From Amaranthus tricolor (lineage: Eukaryota > Streptophyta > Magnoliopsida > Caryophyllales > Amaranthaceae): a DNA stretch of 64,000 nucleotides. Location: the NCBI RefSeq assembly GCF_026212465.1, contig NC_080058.1, positions 9,049,985 to 9,113,984 on the forward strand, given 5' to 3'. The notes under the pieces were generated by a model, which was given only the letters and a program-made list of their open reading frames with translations, searched no databases and was not told the DNA's origin. The position numbers and the translations under genes are program-made. Shown here in pieces: positions 1 through 10,835 of the stretch (its first letter is position 1; every line of letters starts with the position of its first letter).

Positions 1-678
1 TGGGAGATTGAAGGAATATGTCCGTAGACATTTCCGACAATTACTAAATATAAATATATAGGATATTTATGAAGATAATAAAGTTAATTATTATTAGTAA
101 TTATATTTGCTTGCTAGAGAATAAATATAATTGGTGGGTCAATAATAATTGGACCACAACTAATATAATTAATCCTATAAGGTCTTACAAAAGAATCAAT
201 TGAACGATAAATAACTCGGGCCCATTAGGAGTATGGGCTTGCGATCCAATTAGGTTAACAAAAGAATCGGTTTCTTTTGACCTAGGTTACTAGTATTATA
301 TGAGGATATAATGCTAGTAGTGGAGAAGTGGGGATAATGGGGGTGTGAGTGTTAATGATATTTTTAATTTAAACTCTCACTCTCAATTATTCATACACAC
401 ACACACAGAAACAAAAACCAGTAAAAGCAAGAGAAACAATACTCTTCCGTTCTAGCAAACGTTGGTATTCAATTGATTCTGGTAGACTGAATAGAGGAGC
501 AACGTTTGAGGCTCTCCATATTATCTTATCGCGTTAATTTCGTGGATTTCACGCTACAAAGGTAATATAGACTAATCCTTTTATATGATTCATATGTCTG
601 ATTATGTTTATGATCCTGAGATAGATGTTAGGGAAGTGTTTCCTGAAATTCCGCTTTAAGCATCCATCGAACCCAACA

Positions 679-679
<1 letters not shown>
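1..679 (+). repeat. Copia-type LTR (solo LTR or 3' LTR), first few bases cut off by window edge
   Basis: The segment begins TGGGAGATTG and ends CGAACCCAACA at 669-679. If the missing first bases are TGT, the ends are the inverted pair TGTTGGG/CCCAACA typical of LTRs. A TATA-like stretch lies near 295-310, and the sequence before the end (CGTGGATTTCACGC near 541-554) looks like the transcribed part of plant Copia LTRs. No coding sequence follows; a microsatellite starts directly at the LTR end. It is therefore a solo LTR or the 3' LTR of an element lying to the left. The strand is inferred from the TATA-like site only. Confidence 0.55.
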
Positions 680-747
<68 letters not shown>

Positions 748-771
748 TATATATATGTGTGTGTGTGTGTG

Positions 772-826
<55 letters not shown>

Positions 827-849
827 GTGTGTGTATGTATGTATGTATG

Positions 850-891
<42 letters not shown>

Positions 892-894
892 TAC
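680..894. repeat. Compound (TA)n/(CA)n/(TG)n microsatellite
   Basis: About 215 bases of alternating TA, CA/TG and TATG/TGTA dinucleotide blocks start immediately after the CCCAACA end of the LTR. Tyr/Ile/His/Thr/Val-rich reading frames here, on both strands, are an artefact of the dinucleotide repeats. Confidence 0.95.
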
Positions 895-984
895 ACTTAA
901 CCCTAGTTAATCAAAATTTACCCTATTTAATCTTCATATTATTTAAAATATTCAAATTGTGTATATTTTAATTAATTAACAAAC

Positions 985-1112
985 TACATACATAAGTAAA
1001 ATATTGTGATTAGTCATACTTAAGTAAACTACATACATAATTAATTAAACTACATACATACATAAGTAAACTACATACATAAATAATTAACATTGCATAC
1101 ATAAGTAAATAA
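985..1112. repeat. Degenerate tandem repeat with core ACTACATACATAAGTAA
   Basis: Four to five imperfect copies of a roughly 20-base unit built on AAACTACATACATAAGTA run up to the start of the DUF4220/DUF594 pseudogene. Confidence 0.7.
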
Positions 1113-1137
1113 AATACACACAGATCAAAATAATTAA

Positions 1138-2338
1138 CAAGCTAAGGCCACTCTATTGTTAAATAAAAAAGGTCTTCTATTCGGTCGTGTTGTTTGCTTT
1201 CTTTTTGTTGTGGTAGCTGCATTGTTGTTCTGTTTCACAGATAAGACTAAATACAAGAACGCTGATGTCTGGATAACTTGTGTATTGCTTGTTGGAGCTG
1301 TAGTGTTAGATTTGTACGTTGTTCTTAAGTTATTCGTGTCTGACTGGTTCATTAATAAAGTACCCTCATACCAAAATGTTAGTATCAAGTTTCGCAAGTT
1401 TTTATCATTATGGATTAGAGGCTATTCTCGAAGATGGTCTGAGCCGATTTCACAATATAATCTGCTTGAATGTAGAGGTCTTCACCCTATACATAACAAA
1501 TACATATTCGTAACATCTGTCAAGGATGTTTTCATTGGATGGTTTTATGTGCGCGATGTCCCAATTGATGATGGGAAACCTGTGGAACTTGTAACTCAAG
1601 AGATTTATGAGAAGGCCAAGCTAGCCGGTGACGACCAAGCACAAGTTAATCTAGATTTAATCCTGTTTTCCAAACGAATATGGCCCGTGCGCCTTATATA
1701 TTAAGGGACTGGACTAACGATGTTAACTACGATGAAATTTTACTAACTTGGCATGTAACTAATGAGTTATGCTATTGGGTAGACAATCGTTATCGTGCAA
1801 TGAAAGATAAAAGTGTGTTGGTGAAGCTCTGTGCTGTAAACTCAGTAAGCAGCTGTCAGATTACATGTTATATCTTATACTAAGGCAACGACCGATGTTA
1901 TCTTCTATAGCAGGGCTTTCAGATATGATATTCGAAAAGACAACTTCGTATAGGATGCAATTATTGGCATGGGTTTTAGAAAGGAACAAGGAACAAGAAG
2001 GGAATGATCAGCCTGAAACGGTGCTGGAGCGGTTTTCCAATATACTGATGTCGGATGTGGGTAAAGAAGAGTCTATACTAAAAGAAGAACATGGAAAGAA
2101 AGTTGTGTTCTATAATGCCTGTAAACTCGCAGAGAAATTGCGAACTTTAGAAGAAAATCAGTGGGAAATTACAAGTAAAGTGTGGGTGCACCTACTTTGT
2201 TATGCTGCAAGGCGGTCACAAGCTAGATTACATGTAGCAAGACTAAATGTAGGTGGAGAACTTATTACTATGACATGGTTACTTATGGCTCATCTGGGTT
2301 TAGCCGGGAATTTCCAACAAGCTAACTTCAAAGGATAA
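1138..2338 (+). pseudogene. DUF4220/DUF594 family protein, 5'-truncated and frameshifted
   Basis: Three successive reading frames give one family architecture. Positions 1156-1680 encode the end of the DUF4220 membrane domain (two hydrophobic segments, then FTDKTKYKNADVW and VLLVGAVVLDLY). Positions 1680-1835 encode the middle (YDEILLTWHVTNELCYW). Positions 1835-2338 encode the DUF594 C-terminus (KQLSDYMLYLILRQRPML, then VWVHLLCYAA and GGELITMTWLLMAHLG). The frame changes near 1680 and again near 1835-1860, and a stop at 1135-1137 closes the 5' end, so the N-terminal half is missing. These proteins are intronless in plants and have no established biochemical role. Two separate frame breaks and the missing start argue against a working gene. 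Sequencing error could explain one break but not the truncation. Confidence 0.85.
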
Positions 2339-4328
2339 ATGATGAAGGATTGATATGGTGTAATTAATATAATTTTTAGAACACTGTTTAGGAAATTGTC
2401 ATGGGATTTCAAGCAGGTGTTATTGTCAATTTATGTCAATGGTTCATAATAAAAGTTTTTTCATTTCCTGTTAATATAGTATTAATGTGTAGTTGCTTTA
2501 TTTTCGTTTTCCTTATGAATGGGTGCTAGAAAACTATGAAATTGTGATCCTACAAATAAAATTAGAGAAAGTACGATTAATAGACTTGTAAATGTCGTAG
2601 GTCTAGTGACGAATATTGCAGGAACAGAGAAGGTGACATATTAGTTCCATATTGCTATCTTAAATCTAAAAACTATTGGTGATCTCTAATGACTCTAAGA
2701 ATATAATGTGCATTTTATATTTAATGCAAGTGATGAGTTTTAGCTTATTATTGATTTTCAAGACTAAAGTGATTATTTTAAAAATACAAAGGAAGTATTT
2801 AAGAATGTAAATGAGCATGTTCAAACTAAAGTAAATGATCACTTCTTAAATTTTCTCAATACAGACCTTCATCTCCGTGAATTTGGCTAATATATGGGCT
2901 TAGTGCACAATCAAAATGTTGTGCACAATTCGTTAATGGTTTGTGTAGTTATCATACACTCTTCAGTCTTTATTCTCAACTCCTTTAACTCACACTAATA
3001 CACTAATACAATTGTTAATATTTATAATTATGTATAATAAAAAATTATAAAAATTTGATATTAATAATCTTTGTATCAAGACAAATCAAATAAGATCCCA
3101 CTTAACTATGTTTTGATTATAAAATTAAAAATTAATCAAAAAGTAAGCGAGATAAGTGAATAGTGCAAGTATTTCCAATGTTGCAAGTAAATTGAAACGA
3201 AGAAAGTACTTCCTAAGTTAATGATTGATATACACTATTTTATTATTATGCACTTAATCTATCGTCGTCATATTCAGCATATCTTGTTGATAATAATTAT
3301 TTTCTCCATTCCATTATACTTGCTATATTTCGCTTTTTACGCATTCCAATGCGATATTTTGTTTATTTCTAAGTTAAATAATACAAATCTAAAAATTAAA
3401 AAAAGTTAATATTATAAAAGTATGCAATTAGACGATTCAAACAAGATTCTATTTGACTATATTTTACTTATACATTAATCGCAATATATTAATATAAAAT
3501 AAACTTGAACAATGAATAGTGCACATAATCGAAATGTAGCGAATATTTTAGAACGTAGAAAGTATGACAATAGACTATTCCTTATCAAAAAGAGATAATG
3601 GCTTGCAGCTAGTAAAATTCTCAATTTATTTAATATAGACTTTACAAAGCTAAAAAAAATCTACAACTCTATATTTTTAATAACTAATTTAAATATTAAT
3701 CAATTGGTTAAATAACAAAAATATAAAACATATATAGTAGAAACCTTTGGAATTGGAGATTTGAGCAATTGCTCACTTTAATCATGTGTATATTCTTTGT
3801 TGATTATTTATAATAATATTTTGTTCTAATATTGCTAAATTGATAATTAAACTAAATAAATCCTCAAACAAAAAAATAAACTAAACACTAAAATCAACAA
3901 AAGCATGTACTTAATTGACAAAACTTAATGACCGTTAAAACATCCATCCTTTGAAGTTGCATACCTCACCATACCCAAATCGACGGTGATAATCATGTGT
4001 ACCAGCTACCGCACAATAAAATATTATTTTAAAAAAAAATTCAATTAAATAAAAATAAATAAAAAGTCTAGTGAGAGAGGGAGTTGTGATGACCACCCCA
4101 CCCTCCAAAATAAATTTAAAACTATTGCCATTCATAAATTCGACCGTTGAAATCCAAAAAGAAATAAAGCCGTTACTTATTCATACCAGCTAGTTTCTTT
4201 CTCTTCTAAGCTCTGCTGTGTAAACTCAAATATAATTACTTGATCCCACTTTTAATTCATTAAAGATAAACTTTTATTTTATTTTTATTTTATACTTCAT
4301 ATTCTGTGATTTTGATTGTGAAATAAAA
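2339..4328. repeat. Intergenic stretch with related MITE-like copies
   Basis: No gene is visible. Segments at about 3008-3212 and 3299-3571 share an ordered set of motifs: a short AT-rich opening, AATCAAATAAGAT or ATTCAAACAAGAT, then TGAATAGTGCA, and a GAACGTAGAAAGTA-like end. A third copy lies at 6893-7092. The 3299-3571 copy has degenerate inverted ends: TTGCTATATTTCG at the left, and the complement of CGAAATGTAGCGAA at the right. They look like members of one Stowaway-like MITE family. About 4140-4328 should hold the TANGLED promoter and 5' UTR; no single element stands out. Confidence 0.5.
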
Positions 4329-6658
4329 ATGGTGGCAAAAACCCCACCAAAGCAAAGGAAAATTATGGTGGCTTCTCCATTAAGCCCTACTCTTCTTAGA
4401 GAGACTGTTAAGAAGGTAATCCATCATTCATTCATTTCTTTTGATTTGATTTGATTAATCTGTATATATTCTGAGTATTGTTTTTTTTTTTTGATAATTA
4501 ATTTTGGATTATTCAAATTAGGTGGATCAATGTATGGCAAGATTGCAAGAGCTTCAATATACAGTAACAGGAGGAAATAAAGTGGTTGCTGGTGTTAAAC
4601 TTAGCCCTAGAAGTACTAAATCTTACTTAAAAACCAGTCTTAGATGCAAACAAGAATCTATTAGGTAATTCCCTTCTTCATTTCTATTTTAATGGACTAA
4701 TTCATATGCATAAAGTATATAGTGCTTTTGGCATGTTATAAGTCTTTTGTTTTGTCTTTCTCGATTTGATACTCGATAATCTCGTCTCATTGGTTGTAAC
4801 TTTCTTCTTTCCTTTGATAAGGTATGGTCTGCCTACCGCTCAATCTTTTTGGATCCTAATCATCAGTGTCATTCCTGACATTATATGGGGTCAAGACAAA
4901 TTAAATGAAATGAGCCCTCTATAAAGAATGTTAATTTTGAACATTAAGGAGCGTTTGGCAAAATAATAGAGACAAACTGAATATATTATAAATATCATTA
5001 TAAATATAGCTTAGGCGTGTCATATATTTCTTAATTGATAAAAAAACAAATTATAAATTGTAATTTTTTTAAAATTCTACTCTATTAACCAAAATTTCAA
5101 ATGTTAGACCCTTTTTAGCTCTGGGTCGTAGGTAAACCTTGCCTAAGGTTAGAAACGACCCTGCTAATCATAAATACACTGAATATTGATTATGATTTAT
5201 AAAATATAGATTCTACATTTGGGTATGTGGCCTTATTATTATTAATTGCCAAGGTTCCATTGTACAAAAAGATTTTTGCATTATTATGAGTGGAATTCCA
5301 TGGAAGTTTTTTTTTCAACTTTTGTGTAGGATTAGAAACAATGCATCAAAGAAATCTCCTGTAGGAAAATTGCCAGCAAGTGTGATAGGTATGAACTCTT
5401 TTCTTAGAATATTTTTTTTTTGTTGACTAAAATTGATAAATCTGACAATCAGGAATGAAGTCAATATTTTGAATATAAGTAAAAATTAGTTATATTATGA
5501 AAATTTTCAAATTATTTATTCTGATATAAATTTAAATGATAGGTAGCAACAATTACATATAAGAAATAAAGTTGAAATTTTTCTATAATTATTCTTTTGA
5601 ACAAATTAAGTGTTTTTTGCCTCCATATATTGTTCTAGCGAATCTTCAAAAATAATATTATTAAAATTAAGATAGTAAAAATATAAAAATACCAGAAAGA
5701 TGAATATAAAATTATAAAGAATAAAGCATAAGTGTATCATATATTAGTAAGTTTTCAAAGTTAAATACAAATAATCACATTTTCGTAACGGGGCCGGGCC
5801 TCCCGTCCTCCATGTAGCCTCGCCCTGATAACAATTTTGATGGTAGCAGGGGAATGGAGAAGAATGTCATTATCAACAATGTTAGTAGGAGAAACCGTAG
5901 CTGAAATCCTTCAAGCAAGTAAAATCACAAGAGATTTCATGGGAAATGCCAAAATTGAAGATCCGAAAACACCCCTTCCAAGGAAACAGAAACCAAGCTC
6001 AGAAAAAACCCCAATCGAAACTCGAAGAAAAAGGGAAAAACAGCATCAATTTCGTATAATTCGAGCTGAATCCGGCACTCCTTCATCACGAAAAGCTCGA
6101 TCCAAGATTAATTTTAAGGTTTCACCAGATAAAAGATCAGAAATTGTGAGAGAAAAGAATGGAAGTAATGGTAGTATTAGGTATACCACAAACAGAGTAT
6201 CGCCAAAGCATAAACCTTGGGTTAAAAAAACTGTGCTTTTCCCAAATCCGGTGTTTCATTCCTCACCCAATTCAAAACCGAATCAATTTCGCAAGAAAAA
6301 TTGTGAATCGAACCCTAAAAGAATAGAAACTCCTCACAAATTTCTGGTAAAATCCCCTGTGAAAATCAAGAGTCCACATAAGGGTTTAAACTCTGTTTCC
6401 CCTGTTTCAAAAACAACAATTTTGAGTAGGAAGTCTCCTCCAAAAATGGGTAATTCTTCAATGGCTTCAAAATTGAGAAGATCGCTGTCGCCTTCGAGAT
6501 TGGCGAATCGATTAGTTTCTCCATTGAAGGGAAGAAGGATTTCATTGAATGGTGGTAGTTTTGATGGTGGAGTTATGAAACAGAGGACTCCTGCTTTGAT
6601 GATGATGCCACTGAGGTTTTCTTCTACAAGAACTTCTAATATTGGAATTCAAGATTAA
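4329..6658 (+). CDS. TAN1: Microtubule-binding protein TANGLED
   Basis: Exons are 4329-4415, 4522-4664, 5330-5388 and 5850-6658, giving 1098 bases and 365 residues. All introns are GT-AG and the phases agree. The N-terminus ([11 protein letters not shown]), [44 protein letters not shown] and [20 protein letters not shown] follow the TANGLED family in order, and [13 protein letters not shown] (near residue 216) and [12 protein letters not shown] near the C-terminus are also hallmarks. In Arabidopsis and maize the protein binds microtubules, interacts with POK kinesins and marks the division site through mitosis and cytokinesis. This copy is shorter than Arabidopsis TAN (somewhat under 500 residues), mainly in the repetitive basic C-terminal half, which is strongly Lys/Arg/Ser/Pro-rich as expected. 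Exon 4 has two possible acceptors (see findings). I see no break. Confidence 0.93.
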
Positions 6659-7781
6659 TGTGTTTGATGTTGTCAAAACATATTTTGATGTTTACAATGA
6701 TATTTTCTCAATGTCTATAGTTCGTATATCAATACATGTGGTTATTTGGCCAGTTCATGGAAGTATATATCTCACTAGAAGTATATGCAACTCATTCTTT
6801 GCTTCTACAATTTCCACAGTGAAGGGAATATTATTTTCTCTCTTCCAAAATATTAGCTAACATTTGTTTTTTTTATGAGGTCCAAAGTATTAATTCAATC
6901 GTTAATATCTCTAATTATGTATATTAAAATTATTAAAATATGATATTAATAATCTTTACATTAGACGAATCAAATATGATTCTACTTGAATATATTTTAA
7001 CTAGTAGACTAAAAACTAATAAAAAATTAAGGGTGATGAATAGTATTATATTTACAATGTTACAAGTAATTTGGGATAGAGGAAGAAGTATCATATTTCG
7101 ATGTTGTTTAAAACTTTCAGCCAATTACAATTATACAATCTAATAAAAAGACTGTAAAATTTCATATGATATTTTTTTAAAGTCTTCAATTTAAAGTGAT
7201 TAATTATATATAAAATTTCACATGATTAATTATATATAAAATGATCAATTATATTATCATTTATAACTTATAAAAGAAATGAATTTTGACCTTAAATAAA
7301 TCAATTATAGATCACATATTGAAAAAACTATAATTAAATTGATTGGGCTATTGATCTCATATTAAGACGGTGGCTCGCAAGATTAGCTGACCATTTAATT
7401 AGAGATGAATTTCGAACAAAGATTAGGGTATAGTTTGAATAATTAATGAAATGTATGCATTTTTAAGAAACCGTGCGTGATCAAGAAAAGAATCAGTTGA
7501 CCGCAAGTCAACGAAAGCGTTTTTGTCAGTGATTTGTAATATATCTTCTTTCATAATTAAATCATTTGGGCTAGATGTGAACCGTCTCTCAAAAAGATGG
7601 TCTCTTAGGAGATTTGCTGCATTTCAATTTACGTAAGATAATTTTATTTATCCCTTTGAATTTGTTATACACTATTCAAAAGACTTTTATTTCAATTTGT
7701 ATAATATAGTAAATTCAAAAATACTACGAACTAACAAGAAACGAAAAATTAATAAAGAGCACAAACTATGGTACATTAGGC
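6659..7781. other. Intergenic; MITE-like copy, no gene seen
   Basis: TANGLED 3' UTR is expected just after 6658. Positions 6893-7092 are a third copy of the MITE-like repeat seen at 3.0-3.6 kb. GACGGT/GTCTC-rich palindromic motifs near 7360-7385 and 7580-7615 recur at 22320-22350 and 27010-27140 and probably belong to another short repeat family. Confidence 0.45.
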
Positions 7782-8137
7782 TTAAGTCTTAACCAAGTCA
7801 TACTGCCTAGGATCCTTAATCTCAACATCCCGATGCCCATTCTTAAGCTTAGCTTGTTGAGTTCTAGATCTCATTTGGCGCAACCTAGCATCCGCACTTT
7901 CAGTCATTCCACAATAAGATTGCAACATTTTTGGCATTTCATTATAAACTTTCCTCCAAATTGCATTAGCTTGATCACCTGCAAAATTCAAATAACCCTC
8001 AAAATGCCAATTGCAATCATAATCTTTATAACATGCCCATGATTTAATTCCAAGAAATGAATTGCATATTGATCTTTAGGAATAACCTGCTCGCCGACAC
8101 TCAAATTTTCAATTACTCCACATTGACGTCTAGGGCC
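7782..8137 (-). pseudogene. GUX-like glycosyltransferase, C-terminal fragment
   Basis: Read on the minus strand from about 8137, the sequence encodes VIPKDQYAIHFLGIKSW, then YDCNWH and AIWRKVYNEMPKMLQSYC, ending near 7782. These match the end of GT8 glucuronosyltransferases of the GUX/PGSIP group and the intact gene at 19.0-21.5 kb (IHFLGTKPW, YDCNW, YWWQVYDAMPKKLKRYC). Upstream of 8137 the match stops where Copia integrase sequence begins. The 5' part of the same gene appears at 15143-15746. The central catalytic part, with the DxD site, is missing. Confidence 0.85.
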
Positions 8138-8139
8138 CA

Positions 8140-10832
8140 TTTAGACATGCTACGTATGATGGTTGTACTCTATTTTACCATTGCCGATGACTTTGCAAGA
8201 GCCACATGGTTGTATTTGATGAAATTCAAGAACTAGTACATTGTTTTTCTTAAACAATTTTATGCTTATGTTGACACACAGTTTCACTCAAAAATTCAAA
8301 TCATCCGGACTGACAATGCCAAAGAATTTTGTGACGGTGACGCTGAACTTTTTTATCTTCATCATGGTATAATTCACCAAACCTCTTGTCGTAGTACTCC
8401 TCAATAAAAGGGGGTCGTTGAGCGTAAACATCGTCATTTATTGGAAGTGGCTCGTGCCCTTTCTTTTCAATCTAATCTTCCTATCCGATTTTGGAGAAAA
8501 TGCATCAAAACTGCAACTTATCTCATCAATCGCTTTTCCTTATTTGTTCATGGTAACATCTCCCCATATGAAAAACTTTTTGGTGAACCACCCAATATTT
8601 CACACCTTAAATCTTTTGGATGTTTGTGTTTTGTATCCACTCTCAAGCACAACAAGTCAAAGTTCCATCCGAGAGCTGACATTTTCATTTTCATAGGTTA
8701 CTCCCTTAGTCAAAAAGCCTACAAGACATATAATCCTACTACCAACTCTATTGTCTTTTCTACTACCAACTCTATTGTCTTTTCTAGAGATGTCACATTC
8801 CAAGAACATCATTTTCCCTACCACTCTACTACCCCTAGTACTTCTCCTTTATCTACTTTTTACCTACCAGCTTACACTCTTCTTCCTCCTTATGATGACT
8901 CCTTTCATCCCTCTAATTCGTTTCCTATACCCCACCCTTCCACTTTATTTTCCTCTACTTCTAGTCTTACTAATACTACCCCTACTACTTCACCTTTACT
9001 CTCACCTTCTGATACTTCTGCTATTTCTACACAAAATGATAATACTTCTTCAGCCATTCCTCTACAAACCGATAATATATCTTCCTCTTCCTTCCCTCCT
9101 GAAGTATCTCTAGTTGTTGACTTGTCCCAACCCACTATTCTCCCTTCTCTACCTACTAGAAAATCTACTCGCCTAATCAACCACCCTCTCATTTAAAAGA
9201 TTTTGTCTGTCACACAGATCATTGGTGCAATCTGGTCCGTTTTGATTCCTTACCCCCTGTTCATCAATCTTTACTTGCCTCTCAAAGTCAATGGCATGAA
9301 CCTAAAAACTTACAAACAAGCTGCACAGGATCCTTTATGGGTCCAAGCAATGACATCTGAACTTCAAGCTCTTCAAGATAATCATACATGGGATCTTGTC
9401 CCTCTTCCTCTTGACAAGAAAACAGTTGGTTGCAAATGGGTTTATAAAATTAAGCTCAAAGTTGATGGTTCTATTGAACAGTATAAGGCTCGACTTGCCG
9501 CCAAGGGTTACACTCAAGAATATGGCATTGATTTTCATGATACCTTCTCTCCTATAGTCCGTATGACCCCCATTCGTTGTATATTGACTCTTGCTGCATC
9601 TAAGAAATGGCCCTTGCATCAACTTGACGTTAATAATGTGTTTTTGCATGGTGACCTAAATGAGGATGTGTATATGGTTTTGCCCGATGGTTTATCGGTT
9701 CCTCCTAATATGGTATGTAAACTTCGCAAGTCCCTTTATGGCCTCAAACATGCTTCCCCCCAGTGGTTTTCCAAGCTCACATCTGCACTTATCTCTTAGG
9801 ATTTTATTCAATCTAAACTGGACTATTCCTTGTTTACTCACAAATCTCATGATTCCATCACCATTTTTGTTGTATATATGGATAACATTGTGGTCACTAG
9901 TAATAATCCTGATGTTATATCTCGGCTCAAGTCCCATTTACATCTTGCTTTTAGTATTAAAGACCTTGGTCCGTTGAGTTTCTTCCTTGGTCATAAACTT
10001 ACATATTCTCAAAGTGACATCATTCTAACTCAGCAAAATTTAGTAACGAATTGCTTCGAGATTCTGGTATTGTTGCTCTCAAGCCTCATGTTACACCTTT
10101 TCCTTCAAACCATAAACTGTCTACTCATGACTCTCCTTTATTGTCCAACCCTATCTTGTATCGTAGCCTCATTGGTAAACTCAACTTCCTCACTCATACT
10201 CGCTCAGATCTTTCTTATTATGTCCAAGCTCTTAGTCAACATATGCAAAAGCCAACCATTCATCATTTTGAGGCTCTTACACATATTCTTGGTTACTTAT
10301 TAGCCACGTTGGGTCAAGGCATTCTTCTCTTTGTTAAGAAGCATATTCTGATTCCGATTGGGGGGCGTGTCCTGATACTAGACATTCTAAATCCGGCTTT
10401 GTTCTTCTTCTCGGTCGTTCACCCATTAGATGGAAATCAAAAAACCAAGCTACAGTATTAAAATCATCATCTGAAGCTGAGAATCGTTCCATGGCCAGTG
10501 CTTCATTTGAGGTTGTTTGGGTTGTTCATCTTCTTGAAGAACTTGGCTTAACATCTTTAAAGCCTGTTACCTTGCATTGTGATAATATGTATGCTCTCCA
10601 TATTGCTCAGAACCTAATTTATCATGAACGTACAAAACATTTGGAGATTGTCTGTCATTTTACACGTGAAAAGGTTATGGAAGGCTTGTTACAGTTAACC
10701 TACCTCCCTACTTCTTCTCAGCTAGCTGATATATTCACCAAGATCATTCCGTCTACTCAGTTTCGTCACTTAATAGCCAAACTTGGTGTGTATACCCCAA
10801 CCAAGTTTGAGGGGGGGATGATAAGAGTATAA
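8140..10832 (+). mobile_element. Ty1/Copia retrotransposon, 5'-truncated and decayed pol
   Basis: Domain order is that of Copia. The integrase core (8160-8600) shows TIADDFARATWLYL, IIRTDNAKEF and VVERKHRHLLEVARAL. The reverse transcriptase (about 9300-10030) shows [62 protein letters not shown] and [13 protein letters not shown]. The usual YVDD box reads YMDN near 9877. RNase H (about 10440-10800) shows HCDNMYALHIAQN and LADIFTKIIP. There are in-frame stops (for example near 8235, 8404 and 9797) and several frame changes. Gag, protease and both recognisable LTRs are absent. It abuts the oppositely oriented element at about 10835, so both elements meet at their 3' sides. Confidence 0.93.
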
Positions 10833-10835
10833 TAC

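Noticed and set aside
549..971. Open frames of Tyr-Ile-His-Thr repeats on both strands
   Set aside because: They are translations of a TA/CA microsatellite with no codon bias and are open in several frames at once.
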